DNA of 64,000 nucleotides from Pseudofabraea citricarpa (Eukaryota > Ascomycota > Leotiomycetes > Helotiales > Dermateaceae): positions 2,046,001-2,110,000 of the forward strand of contig JAPWGK010000004.1 in NCBI GenBank assembly GCA_029641185.1. Reading direction: 5' to 3'. The notes below the pieces were generated by a model. That model worked only from the letters and a program-made list of their open reading frames with translations. It searched no databases and was not told the origin of the DNA. Positions 14,001 to 23,890 of the stretch are shown here, in pieces. Position 1 is the stretch's first letter. Every line of letters begins with the position of its first letter. The position numbers and the translations under genes were made by a program.

Positions 14001-14336
14001 TTGCCCACTAGCCCTCGGGGTGCGATCCCCTTGGGATTGAGATTCTCCATTCTGTTGTGTTGTCTGACTGTTGGTCATCTGTCTAAGCGGCGAGCTGACA
14101 TCGCGAATCCCTCTGTTTGTGTCGCCAGGTGACGATTCGAAGAACATGGGTGATGACATTGGGGGAGCTGCGCGATTGTTGCGAGGTGTTTCATTGCGCT
14201 GTGAAGAAGAGGCTGCTTCCTCTTGGAGTTGGTCAGAGGGGTCGGGCGGGCTGCTGGGTGCGAGGGATCGCGGGGCTCTTCTTGGTGTTGACTGGGAGCC
14301 GCTCCCACGCTGGCGCCGCTTCGATGGTGACGACAT
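11098..14336 (-). CDS. MCM4: DNA replication licensing factor MCM4
   Basis: Predicted 1030-aa MCM4/Cdc54, a subunit of the MCM2-7 replicative helicase. Minus-strand exons: 14336-13991, 13940-13047, 12999-11735, 11685-11098 (1031 codons including stop). Residues 1-200 are a disordered Ser/Pro/Arg-rich tail with many SP/TP sites (typical CDK/DDK target region). An MCM N-terminal domain with a zinc finger follows (CQVC...CPRAVC), then the AAA+ core: Walker [10 protein letters not shown], Walker [10 protein letters not shown], and the Arg-finger LLSRFD. A winged-helix-like tail ends in [15 protein letters not shown] is the MCM4 version of Walker A. The start is the ATG giving [12 protein letters not shown]; an upstream in-frame TTG is not needed. 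Nothing looks damaged. Confidence 0.96.
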
Positions 14337-14721
14337 GCTATCTTGCGTCAAGTCACTGTAAATGGATCAGTGACTGAAAGGTAGTTGTGTTGATGATGAG
14401 GCGAGGGTGACGATTTGTTGATGTTGACACTGGAATAAGTGGGAAGGAACGAAATTGAGAAACGCGTCGCGAAAAGAAAGGGATGGGGACAGAACGCGTT
14501 TGAGCGCGTAGAGTGGCAGCCGCAGCTAGTGTTGATGGTCCCGTGACGTCCCGTGACAACGCTGAAAACTTGTTCCGGTGTCTTGGCAATTCAGTCGCTT
14601 GGGAATTACTTGGTTGCTGGAAGCTCCCTTAGCCAGAGAGCCCCTCGCACTGCCTGCGTCCTTGACAACAGCTGAAACTTTGTGAAGTACTAGTAGCTCA
14701 ACATGATGAAACTTGACAGCA
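14337..14721. other. Intergenic: MCM4 promoter region
   Basis: No gene seen. 14460-14540 contains two ACGCG boxes (AAACGCGTCGCG, GAACGCGTTTG), matching the MluI cell-cycle box core ACGCGT that MBF binds in fungi. That is consistent with a replication gene but not proven. Confidence 0.4.
14464..14494. promoter_or_regulatory. Paired ACGCGT (MCB-like) boxes upstream of MCM4
   Basis: ACGCGT occurs twice, near 14463 and 14492, about 130-155 bp upstream of the MCM4 ATG. MCB elements bound by MBF drive G1/S expression of replication genes in yeasts; applying this to the present gene is inference. Confidence 0.45.
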
Positions 14722-14971
14722 CGTCGTGCATTGACAACAGAGAGTACATTGAGAACAGGTAGTACATCGATAACAGGGAGAGTTGACAACAGGTTGTACA
14801 TTGACAGCAAGTGGTAACTTGACAACAGGAAGTGGGTCAACAACAGGAAGTGAGTTGACAGCAAGAAGTGAGTTGACAGCAAGAAGTGAATTGACAGCAA
14901 GAAGTGAATTGACAGCAAGAAGTGAATTGACAGCAAGAAGTGAATTGACAGCAAGAAGTGAATTGATAGCA
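14722..14971. repeat. 18-bp minisatellite (TTGACAGCAAGAAGTGAA)
   Basis: About fourteen tandem copies of an 18-bp unit. Copies from about 14854 to 14966 are nearly identical; those toward 14722 are diverged (TTGACAACAGGAAGTGGG and similar). Because 18 is a multiple of three, every frame stays open and reads as a hexapeptide repeat (ELTARS on +, HFLLSI on -). That explains the long open frames here and is not evidence of a protein. Confidence 0.93.
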
Positions 14972-15059
14972 ACTTACCTCGAGGACTTTCTTTATCTACC
15001 AGGATGTCGCAACCGCGAACAAGAAAACAACCAGCCTAAGATAAATGGTCAATCTCATG

Positions 15060-15709
15060 CTAGTAAATTGGACGGACTTTTGGGTCCGTCATGACTTACA
15101 ACACGAAGATAACCAGGCACTGGTTATCAAGGACCCTCTGGACCCGGAACACCTTCCGTCCGAAGGCCGCCTTGTTGGCAGCAAGCCTCTACCTTTCTGC
15201 CGGAGAGGCAGCAGCAGCTTTCGCCTGGGCCCACCAGGATAGCCAGAAAAATACTAACAAAACAGGTAAGTTTAATATCCTAAAATAGTCTCACAATGCT
15301 GTGACTTACGCTGGTATGACCGCCAGCCAAGGGTTCTCGAGGCATACCTCGAGGTACGCCTCGCGGCGAAGTACCTCCATTCTCCATTCTCGCTCCTTGC
15401 GAGTGATCTCCGACCTCTCCTTAGAAGAGGAGGAGGTAGTTGCCTTGGCAATGGCAAAATGGTTCTCGTCGAAGAGGCGAACGAGCCTCCTACGCTTCTT
15501 CTCTTCCTCCTCTGTCAACCTCTCTTCCGAGGGAGGGGGGGGGCCGGTGTTTTCCCGATCGTATTGATCGCGGTATGAGCACTGCGTGGTGCTATGGCGT
15601 CCGCTGGGAGGGTGGTCTCGACCTCGAATTGACCGGGCAGGTGCTGGCGATCGTCGTCCAGCTTGAATATTTTCTTCGTGTTGGTTACAAGAGAGGAACG
15701 TGAGGCCAT
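15060..15709 (-). pseudogene. Degenerate gene between the two minisatellites
   Basis: A start at 15709 (MASRSSLVTNTKKIFKLDDD) runs to a stop at 15515. From a run of about nine C (15536-15545) the reading continues in another frame as a charged, helix-prone segment (LTEEEEKKRRRLVRLFDEN, then KERSEITRKEREWRMEVLRREAYLE) to a possible donor near 15305. Downstream, a further frame (AQAKAAAASPAER, then LAANKAAFGRKVFRVQRV) is broken by one TAG. Together this looks like a small gene disabled by a homopolymer frameshift and a stop. The protein family is not recognised. It could instead be several real exons with unrecognised introns. Confidence 0.35.
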
Positions 15710-15821
15710 CTGGGAGTTTATCCTATGACTAAAGTAAACTGCAGGTACTGTTAGCGAGAACAGCGTAAAGGCTATCGCTCTTTCCTATCTTAAGTAACTA
15801 ACGTATGTTTGATCATTCACT

Positions 15822-16235
15822 CGGCTATAGTTACTCAATACTTTATAGCTATTGAATGCTTTTCAGTTATTAAATGATTTATAGTTACAGAATAAATTAT
15901 AGTTAGTAAACGAGTTATAGGTATTAAATAATTATAATTAATAAATAACTTATAATAACTAAGAGATTTATATTAACTAAAAAATTTAAAGTTATCAAAA
16001 GACTTATAGTTACTAAATAATTTATACTTACCAAATAATTTATAGTTACTAAATAATTTATAGTTACTAAATAATTTATAGTTACTAAATAATTTATAGT
16101 TACTTAATAATTTAGGGTTACTAAGAGGTTTAAAGTTATTAAATAATTTATAATTACTAAATAATTTATAGTTACTAAATAATATATAGTTACTAAATAA
16201 TTTATAGTTATTAAATAACCTATAGTCTCTAATTA
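15822..16235. repeat. Second 18-bp minisatellite, AT-rich (TTTATAGTTACTAAATAA)
   Basis: Roughly 22 tandem copies. The middle copies (about 16010-16100) are identical; the edges are diverged by substitutions. The sequence is unlike the array at 14722 except for the period. Confidence 0.93.
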
Positions 16236-16299
16236 TTACCCTAGTACTAATTACTTTCGAGCTTCTGCATTCTTCGTATCTAGCATGATTCTTGATTTG

Positions 16300-17178
16300 T
16301 TACATAACCTTCGCACCATTTCTACCCTTATGTTGTAAATGTATCATCCTCTCTTCTCGGCCCTTGGTTCGTTCTTGAACATTGATCGCATACCAGTTCC
16401 AGTAAAGTGTTTCAAATGCACTCCAGAACGCTTGTTGATGGTGCCCGCGGGATTCGACTGCCTGGTTATAAAATACCTCAAGGCAAAATTCTGGGCACAA
16501 ATGAAAACGCCCGAGTTTTTCTCTAATCAGGGCCCTTTCTGCTGATCCAATCTCCGGTAATGACGTAGTATCTCGTCGTTCAGGGGTATATTTTAACGGT
16601 ATTGGGAGGTTATCAAAGTCGCAATTAGGCCATGGCGTCCCAAGCACCACGGTTGCTGGGCTGTCTGGGTGGCGCACTTTCAAATTGACAGTTCCCTTAT
16701 CGATTTCTTTCTTGTGAATAGCCAAGAGGCGAAGTTCTTCGATCCAACATAAACAGCAAGGGTCATCGTGTATTTCACATGGTTGAAGCCTGCATCTATT
16801 CCACAATAGCCTCAGTGCCAGTGCGGGAGGAATGCTACGCACTTCTTTCCACACACGAGACTCTTCGTCATGAGTCCAAATCCTGTGTTTAACCTTTTTC
16901 ACTGAAGACGAGGTTGATGCCGGAGCTGAGCTGTCGAAATCTTGTGCCGAGTCCTTCTTAAATCTGGGGTTGAGCTCTAATCTGGCCACTATCGCATCCA
17001 GTTCTTTACTTTGCTGCTCTAATTCAAACGCTCGATCTTTCAGATTTTCGGCCGCAATGTCGATTACTTTGCATCGATTATCCAAAGCCTTCGATTTCTT
17101 CCGCAGCTCACGTTCCCATGATCCGAGTTGGTGTGCCTCTTTCCACTTGCCTCGGAGGCTGGAGAGTAAAACTCCCAT
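16300..17178 (-). CDS. Uncharacterised coiled-coil protein with Cx2H-x3-CCxC motif (paralogue A)
   Basis: Intronless 292-aa protein that I do not recognise. Residues about 10-70 are heptad-like and highly charged (predicted coiled coil: RELRKKSKALDNRCK, ELEQQSKELDAIVARLEL). Residues 80-100 are Ser-rich and disordered. A conserved core follows: CEIHDDPCCLCWIEE at 134-148 (C134, H137, C141, C142, C144), GTPWPNCD, and a C-terminal block with FWSAFETLYWNWY. The next gene (17654-18583) shares the same order and motifs, so the two form a tandem duplicate in the same orientation, about 475 bp apart. The Cys/His spacing could bind a metal, but no known zinc-finger pattern is matched. No signal peptide or TM helix. 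Confidence 0.8.
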   Translation of the reverse strand: MGVLLSSLRGKWKEAHQLGSWERELRKKSKALDNRCKVIDIAAENLKDRAFELEQQSKELDAIVARLELNPRFKKDSAQDFDSSAPASTSSSVKKVKHRIWTHDEESRVWKEVRSIPPALALRLLWNRCRLQPCEIHDDPCCLCWIEELRLLAIHKKEIDKGTVNLKVRHPDSPATVVLGTPWPNCDFDNLPIPLKYTPERRDTTSLPEIGSAERALIREKLGRFHLCPEFCLEVFYNQAVESRGHHQQAFWSAFETLYWNWYAINVQERTKGREERMIHLQHKGRNGAKVM

Positions 17179-17653
17179 TTTGCGTTTGACCTTAAAGTTT
17201 AAAGTAGATGATCTGAATTTTCGATTCTGGAGGCTGATGACCTTAACTGTGGAAGTGTTTTTCTGTTTAGAAGACTATTTTGCTTGAGTATTCATATAAT
17301 CGCGGCTAGAAAAATCATTTTATAGTGTTGAGAAAGTTAGGTAAGGACGGCAAAACCCTAAGTTTCACGCCTACTTAGATTAGTATCTATTCACTGCACA
17401 ACAAAATTCCAAGTATGAAAACCCTCAATGCTCTCAAACTAGTAATGTAAGTTAGATGCTCATATGCTAACAATATACAATGGTTTAGATAGGTAGGTAC
17501 AAATCATAGGCTGCCTGCGACCAGTTACCTAGAATTATAACCATTTCTGTACTCAATTTCCAGCTTCTGGCTACATATTTCAATCAAAACATAAATAAAA
17601 TTTACTCAATATTCAGAATTTGACTTGAAATAAAATTACGTCTAATCTTAGCA
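17179..17653. other. Spacer between the paralogous pair
   Basis: 475 bp, AT-leaning, with no open frame worth calling. It presumably holds the promoter of paralogue A and the terminator of paralogue B. Confidence 0.5.
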
Positions 17654-18583
17654 CTAAGTTTTGATTCTTTGTCTCAATTTTTCCATCCGGTCTTCTCTAT
17701 GATCAATGCGTTCTGCCATGTTCGTCCGTAACCAGCTCCAGTAGTTATATTCAAAATCTTCCCAGAATTCCTGCTGGTTGCGATAAACAGGCAATCTCAG
17801 TGCATTGTTCAAGAACATTTCGAAGCAAAGTTCTGGGCGTAGATTGAAGTGACTGAGTTTCTTTCTAATAGCAACCTCCTCGGCTGCTGCTAGAGAAATC
17901 CGAGTAGAGAAAGGGACTGAAGTAATCATTTGTTTGGTTGGGAATGGACGCTTCTCATCATCCCAAGGCCATAATGTTCCAAATTCCAAGGTCGGAGGGT
18001 GGTCAGGTAAACGCACCAGTTTGCTATCGTTTGTCACGATTATACCTCGTGCTTTCTGCCGTTGGAATACTTCTTGACGACGAAAACGCTCTATCCAACA
18101 TAAGCAGCAGGGGTCATCGTGTATCTGACAGATCTTTTCCGCACAGATATACAGCAAAAGTGCGTGAGCTGATTTATGAGGAATGGTCTGTAAAAGTTTG
18201 CCGATGCGCAGGACCTCGCTCTCAAACATACTCTTGTGCGGATGTTCTTCTGTTGGAACTGATTCTGCAGGCGAATCAAGTTCCGCGACAGAACTAGCTG
18301 GCGTATATCCTGTATCAAGCTCTAATTTGGCAACCAACTTATCCAACTCCTCGCTCTGCCGCTCCAAAATAGTTTCGAATCTATCCGAATGATACCATGT
18401 TTTGTTGTCAAGTATCTCCAATCTTCTGTCTACTGCTTCTTGTTGTTTTTTCAGCGATAGCTCCCGGGTTTGGAGTTCCTCCTCCAACTGTTGTAGCTTT
18501 CTCTCCTGTTCTTCGAAATGTCCATTTTTAAATGTGCGGATCTGAACCCAGAACCAACTGAAGTCGAAGGAAACACAAACCAT
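17654..18583 (-). CDS. Uncharacterised coiled-coil protein with Cx2H-x3-CCxC motif (paralogue B)
   Basis: Intronless 309-aa paralogue of the gene at 16300-17178. Residues about 22-90 form a strong predicted coiled coil (EEQERKLQQLEEELQTREL, ERQSEELDKLVAKLEL). The core motif is CQIHDDPCCLCWIER at 152-166 (C152, H155, C159, C160, C162). The shared blocks GTLWPWDD, AIRKKLSHFNLRPELCFEMF and FWEDFEYNYWSWL follow in the same order, and both end in an Arg-rich helix with HREDRM/GREERM. Outside the motifs identity is low, so the duplication is old. The first residues (MVCVSFDFSWFWVQI) are hydrophobic and differ from paralogue A; the real start might lie further in. Function unknown; both may be nuclear or cytosolic scaffold-type proteins. 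Confidence 0.8.
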   Translation of the reverse strand: MVCVSFDFSWFWVQIRTFKNGHFEEQERKLQQLEEELQTRELSLKKQQEAVDRRLEILDNKTWYHSDRFETILERQSEELDKLVAKLELDTGYTPASSVAELDSPAESVPTEEHPHKSMFESEVLRIGKLLQTIPHKSAHALLLYICAEKICQIHDDPCCLCWIERFRRQEVFQRQKARGIIVTNDSKLVRLPDHPPTLEFGTLWPWDDEKRPFPTKQMITSVPFSTRISLAAAEEVAIRKKLSHFNLRPELCFEMFLNNALRLPVYRNQQEFWEDFEYNYWSWLRTNMAERIDHREDRMEKLRQRIKT

Positions 18584-19839
18584 GGTTGCTGTTTTCGAGT
18601 TGGTATATGAATGTCGAGACGTATCTGGTACTTGATTCGTCGTGATGAATTGGGTGATTGTTCCTGAGATCGGTATTGTTTGTGTGTCAAATTATACAGT
18701 GAAAGTGGGTTCGCGATGTCTGTTATATACCCTGTTAGACCAGACTTTTTGGCTATTTGGTACGCTAATAGTTCCGGCTACTACTTCGAGATAGACGATG
18801 TGCAGATCATCGCAAACTTTTTTAGGGGCTAGCTTTTAGCCCCTGAATAGTTAGTATTTTGGATTTTCTTTTAGTGGCTGAAGGGGATGTCGCTTTCACA
18901 ATTTACACAATAAAACTCTCCCTTTAGCTGCTACTTGATTTCGTATTTTATTCCAATCAAACATGCTTACAGGCATGATATCAGCTGACTTTAATATAGC
19001 ACTTGGCTAAAATATAGATATCCCAATGCAGGGGATGAGATAAATGATATTGGGTTTCTTCTGTAGATATACTGAATTAGTTTGAGAACCCCAAGACTCT
19101 TGGGGATTCACAAGGTATTTCAAGTCTAAAGTCAAACATTGAGTGACTGTCACAAAAATCTTGAGATGCTATACGAGTAGGCTGTATACTAGGAAGGAAG
19201 ACGAATAACCAGCAATGAAAAAATGACCTTGAGAATACAAAGGACTTTCTTCAGTAAGCGAGCAACAAACTTGGCCGACCTTGCCTGTTTGTCGCCTTTC
19301 GAGATCCGAATGACATGGGTTTGACCCTATACTGCAACTTTGGTAAGCTTACGTGTTTACTTAAAGTTCTCTCTTTGCGAGATTCGTTAGGTGTGGTCGC
19401 CTAAGCTAGAGTGTTTTAGTGTTTGCGACAAGCGGTGCCGGAATTGACGCCTTAATTTCATGCCTGTTGCATCTTGACTCCGGAGGTTAATTCAGTATAG
19501 TGGAAATATCAAACTGGACAGCTGAGCGGATCCCAACAATGCCAATAACTTCAGATATTGCTCAAAGATGACTCCAAATAAAATGATCGACGGAAAATCC
19601 GGGGTTTATCTGAGGGCTGGCAGGGGTCAAGGTCTAGATGTGGCTTCGCCTCCGCATTGGGCCCTGAGCCACACTCGTCATTGACATACTGGTTCCTGAT
19701 CTACGACGCAATTGCTTTTAAGCTTGAATATCCCTCAAAATTCCTCCTCTTCTCCCAGACAACTTCAATTCACATCGACGCATCCAATCGATTTCTCCAA
19801 AGCCACTCAAAGTCCAATTTGTACCACACCACCCGAACA
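18584..19839. other. Intergenic, 1.25 kb
   Basis: No gene seen. It contains a perfect 8-bp inverted repeat (AGGGGCTA/TAGCCCCT, 18824-18844) and otherwise unique sequence. The last 200 bp, with pyrimidine-rich CTTCTCCC and CATCGACGC strings, look like the leader of the small secreted-protein gene. Confidence 0.5.
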
Positions 19840-20349
19840 ATGTATATTCCATCTGCACAAAGCATCCTCACCGCAGGCATGGCCCTGACTGGTACCTTGA
19901 CCAAACGTAAGCAGCTTACTTTGCCCCGCATCTTGGGATTTCATCGCAGCATTTGCTGACAATCAATTCTGTTACAGCATCGGAGGTCTCGTCCGGAAAG
20001 ATCCTCGATTTCGCCGTCGAGAAATGTATCGATGGCGATGGCAATCAACGATGCAGCAAGCCTTTCATCGTCACGAAGTCGACCTGTTACGAGATCAAGT
20101 GGAATACCGAGGGAACGGTGTCGCACACTACTGTTGAAGTGAGAGATGCTGGAAGTGACGAACTTGTTTATTATCGTGACACAAATGGGGAGTGGACTCC
20201 TGAGAAGGGCGAGGTAAGTCTTATCCACACAGACTTTTATTGAGATTCGTGCTGATAGTGCATTACAGCTGGTCTACCTTGACTTCAAACCAAAGATCTG
20301 GAAGACTGGTAATGATACCGTTGAATATGAGGTCAAGACTTGCGAGTAA
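19840..20349 (+). CDS. Small, possibly secreted protein
   Basis: Predicted 127-aa protein from three exons: 19840-19906, 19978-20213, 20269-20349 (128 codons including stop, all GT-AG). The N-terminus MYIPSAQSILTAGMALTGTLTK is mildly hydrophobic and could be a weak signal peptide. The mature part has four Cys (CIDGDGNQRC, CYEIKW, final CE), enough for two disulfides, and alternating beta-like stretches (HTTVEVRDAG, ELVYYRDTNGEW). No known domain recognised. Small size, Cys content and its place next to a secreted pectin-active enzyme make it an effector-like candidate, but intracellular location is not excluded. It converges on the acetylesterase gene. Confidence 0.72.
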
Positions 20350-20998
20350 ACAGTTACGTCATACGGTGATGGAATAACCAATACTGTATAATACCAATGT
20401 CATCAAGGGATTAGGCGCAGGACAAAATGGAAAATAGGCTGGCTTTCAATTCTTAACATTGTAATACAAGAGTTCCAAAATGATTTGTCCACTGTTCAAC
20501 TTGCATTGTCTCGCATTTACCTTGCTGGGTTATACCAAACTCCAGTAAGTTTAGTCTCAACCATTTACAAAAGAGTAACGTAGAATCACGTGACCCCATC
20601 TCACATCGTAAATCGACCTTCGATACTTGCTTGATCGGTGTAATTCGAACCGAACCTATCTCCACCTTTTAAAGTTATACCTTTCGTCTCGCCCTTCCTC
20701 AATCTTGCAATACGATACATCAAAACTTTGTTCCGGCTTCATGTGTGTCGGATATTCCCGGTTTTGCTCAAAATAGTCGGATCAGGATTGTTACGAAATG
20801 GCCACATCCAGATTTTTTATAATATACTGTCAGTTAGGTGATCCAGTTGGATATGTGTGCGCTTTTATTTACAGAGCTTGACCATATGGGAAAAGTATAT
20901 ACAGAAGTGAAAGTCGATACAAGAAATGAATATTGAATCAAGATAGTTCCGAACAGAAGCTGGATTTGGAAAACATCTTGATCAAGACGGGCTTCTCT
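20350..20998. other. Convergent intergenic region
   Basis: 650 bp between two convergent stop codons. No coding sequence seen; a TCACGTGA palindrome occurs near 20585. It probably contains both 3' UTRs. Confidence 0.5.
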
Positions 20999-21937
20999 TC
21001 AAGCACAGCTTCCTGGGATTCCAGCAGTTGTGTTCTTGGAGTACGTGGTCAAGACACTGTTACCACACATCACACCTTTCATGAACTGCTGGGCAATCAT
21101 AGCCGACCCTGCCGGACTTGGATGGGTATGGTCGACCGGATAATAGCCGTTGACAACAGTTGCACCCAATGCCTTGAATTGGTTAGCGACATATAGGCCA
21201 TGGTCAATGAATTCGTTTCCGGAACCAAGAGCTGTGGCAACACTTCTTGCGTATCCGGTGAAACGAGGAGCAGTGTAGCTGAAAGTTCCTGTTTCCCAAA
21301 GGTTGTTTGGGGTAGGCGAGGCGAGTATAACGTGTGCGCCCTTGGCAGTTATAAGCTTCCTATAATAATATCCATTAATATTTGCACATGCGGAAGTCTT
21401 GTTGTAGTTGATGTACTTACCCTGCTTGAAGAAGATAGTAGACATATGTGTAGACTGTCTCTCCAGTTGTTGGCGAGATACAAGTCTCGGAACCACCTCC
21501 AAAGCAATCGGTGCGTCCATTGTCTGTGGTTGATAGAGAGCCTCCATCATTGTGTCCAAACTCACTACACATGATGTACTTAGTAAACTGATTATACGCC
21601 CGAGTATCAGAATACCTACAATAGGACATAATCTCCAGAGACAACCAAATCGGCAATTGCCTGGAACCTTCCTTCATTCCAATAAGATCTGGCAGATCTA
21701 CCACCGATAGCCTTATTGACTATATTGATGTTCTTGAGACTGTACTTGAGGAATTCGCCAAATCCTGTTATTCAAAACAAGTTAGTACGCATCTTGAGGT
21801 TTGAAGTCAAACTGGAACTAACCTTCAGTACCACTGCCTCCGCCACCCTTGGCCATTGTCGAATCGCCGGCAAGATAGAGCGTCACAGCCCATGCTTGAG
21901 CCGCAAAGACAGGAAGAAGGATAGTTGAAAGCTTCAT
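20999..21937 (-). CDS. Rhamnogalacturonan acetylesterase (SGNH hydrolase, CE12-like)
   Basis: Predicted 254-aa secreted esterase that removes acetyl groups from the rhamnogalacturonan-I backbone of pectin. Minus-strand exons: 21937-21823, 21764-21620, 21564-21421, 21359-20999 (255 codons including stop). A clear signal peptide precedes the mature start ([27 protein letters not shown]). SGNH blocks: [10 protein letters not shown] (nucleophile Ser); [11 protein letters not shown] (oxyanion Gly); III, FGHND (Asn); V, DHTHPS (Asp and His). Length and block spacing match fungal RGAE. Intron 2 uses a GTAGGT donor two bases before an in-frame TAG, so correct splicing is essential. Confidence 0.93.
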
Positions 21938-23890
21938 TGTGAATTACTAAAATGAATAAAAGAGGGAAAGATGGACAAGTGCTCTGGACTTCTAGACGAC
22001 TGGAAACCAGTCACTGCGAGCGGTTCTTATATGCAATCAATTTCCCGCACAGCCGGATGCAACCTCAAGCCAAGAGAAAAAACAACGGGTAAGTTCCTGA
22101 CTAAAGCGAGGGTATCCCCACTTACCCCAGATGAAGATGCGAATCAGAGCTCTGACCGGGGAGGGTCGAGGAGCATATTTCGTTCTTTCTTACCCCGAGC
22201 GGCAGGTCAGCTGCGGGATCGAAATGAAGCTTTAGATGAGAAGTACCACCAATGGCTGTCCGGAATTGCCTGAAAACATGGCAAAGCCGCTCGTATCACA
22301 ATCACAATCAATTTGAATTTGAACCCTGGAGGGTGAGGTGTCAGAAGACTCGATTCGGCTAAACTGCCGGCGTATTTAAGCATGTTTTTGTGTTCCACCA
22401 ATGATGGGTTGCGCCCAGACAAAGTAAGCTCCTTAGACTTCCCTCGTATTGATTTGGCAAAGTCTTGGGGAAAACGCATCGAAAGCCGACGTGTTCCTTG
22501 TTCTAGGTTAGCCTGGTTCATGCAATGCTTGATAAATTAAAATGCTGCTGCAATGGTATTGGATTGCCGAAATTGGTCGCTTAACTGCCGTGATATCATT
22601 TTTCATCACATGACGTGCTTTCATTTTGATCCATAATGTATCCTCTCATCCCATTTTTTGACTCTTGCTCCGAGATTTGGGATATGAAATGAAATAACTA
22701 CATCAACTATTGGCAACGTCCTTACCAATTTTATGCATAATGTTACTTGAAAGAATTCTTGTAACAGGATTGGGGCTCCATGCTCGCAGGGTGTAGAGAA
22801 AGCTCACAGGTTGTAGATATTTTTAGCAGAAATATCGGAACTTTTTTCTATAACCGCCTCGCTATATTTTTAACTATATAATATGTATATGCCCCAAAAA
22901 TGTATATGACGTGTATGCGTAAAAGATATATGCGTAGTATATACGCATATGCCCCGTATAACCCTCGTATATTCGTAGATATACTTAATATAAAATCTCT
23001 TATAATTTTTAAATATCCCTTAAATGGGAGACTCTCGCCGTCCCCACGGACTAACCCTAACTAGTCCTAACTAACCAGATTTCTTTCTTATGTATATTAT
23101 TTTTAACCTCCGAGCTTTCTCTACAACCTCCGAGCATAGACCCGACAGGATTGATAGGCGCCACGAAAAAGTGTAACGAGTACCTGTCTGTGGGGTAGTG
23201 AAGTGAATTCCAACTTTAAATGTAGGTAGCTCCTGAAATACAGCTTCTGAGGGGTCCTCAACATCAAATTTACTTCTCCAGAATGTATCATGTACTGTTA
23301 GTATATTTAAAAATGTCAGGCTATTCTGCACCAGACTGTTGTTCGTATAGGTGATTGAACGAACCCGTTAGTATACTCACTCATCTTTCACGTTTCATGT
23401 CTCATATCTCATGCGAAACTTTAACATAACCATGCTAGGACAAAGTTGCGTGCTAGCTGGTCACCTAACCCAGAAAATGTGTGTTATGACAAAATCTAAG
23501 GCGGTAGCTAAATTTAAGCTCGGGATCGGGGTTCTTCTAACTTTCTAGCAGCCTATAGTTTTCAAAAGTCTAGCAAATAGTGGCTAGGAGATAATGTCAC
23601 TTTACTTAGTGAGCCGAAGTCAGGTTAACGGCTTCCTTCTAGAATGGCCTCATGGAACACCGAATGTGATTAATCTTTTGACTTGCACCAGTTCACATGA
23701 TATCACAGATGTTACGTCAGAGGTGCATGCTCCAAAATTCTTTAGCAGTTGAACCATAAACATATTTATAAACGTGCCTGTCGACATTTTTACGGTGGGG
23801 TATTTTGCTTCATTCAGAACTTTCACTGTAACATGACCTCGATTTTCTCCTTGAAAATATTCTCAACATTTACTGGGCGTCTTCATCAAG
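21938..23890. other. Intergenic, about 1.95 kb
   Basis: No gene supported. It holds the acetylesterase promoter, an AT-rich stretch at about 22850-23010 with repeated ATACGCATATGCCCC-type strings, and a short telomere-like CTAACTAGTCCTAACTAACC segment near 23045-23075. Short frames on both strands lack splice logic. Confidence 0.5.

Noticed and set aside
14526..14972. Minus-strand open frame with LLSIHF hexapeptide repeats, and plus-strand ELTARS repeats
   Set aside because: The 18-bp minisatellite is a multiple of three and leaves several frames open. Both readings are low-complexity and share no flank that looks like protein.
23045..23075. CTAACTAGTCCTAACTAACC, similar to telomere repeats
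   Set aside because: Only two to three imperfect units inside normal chromosomal sequence; not a telomere or interstitial array.
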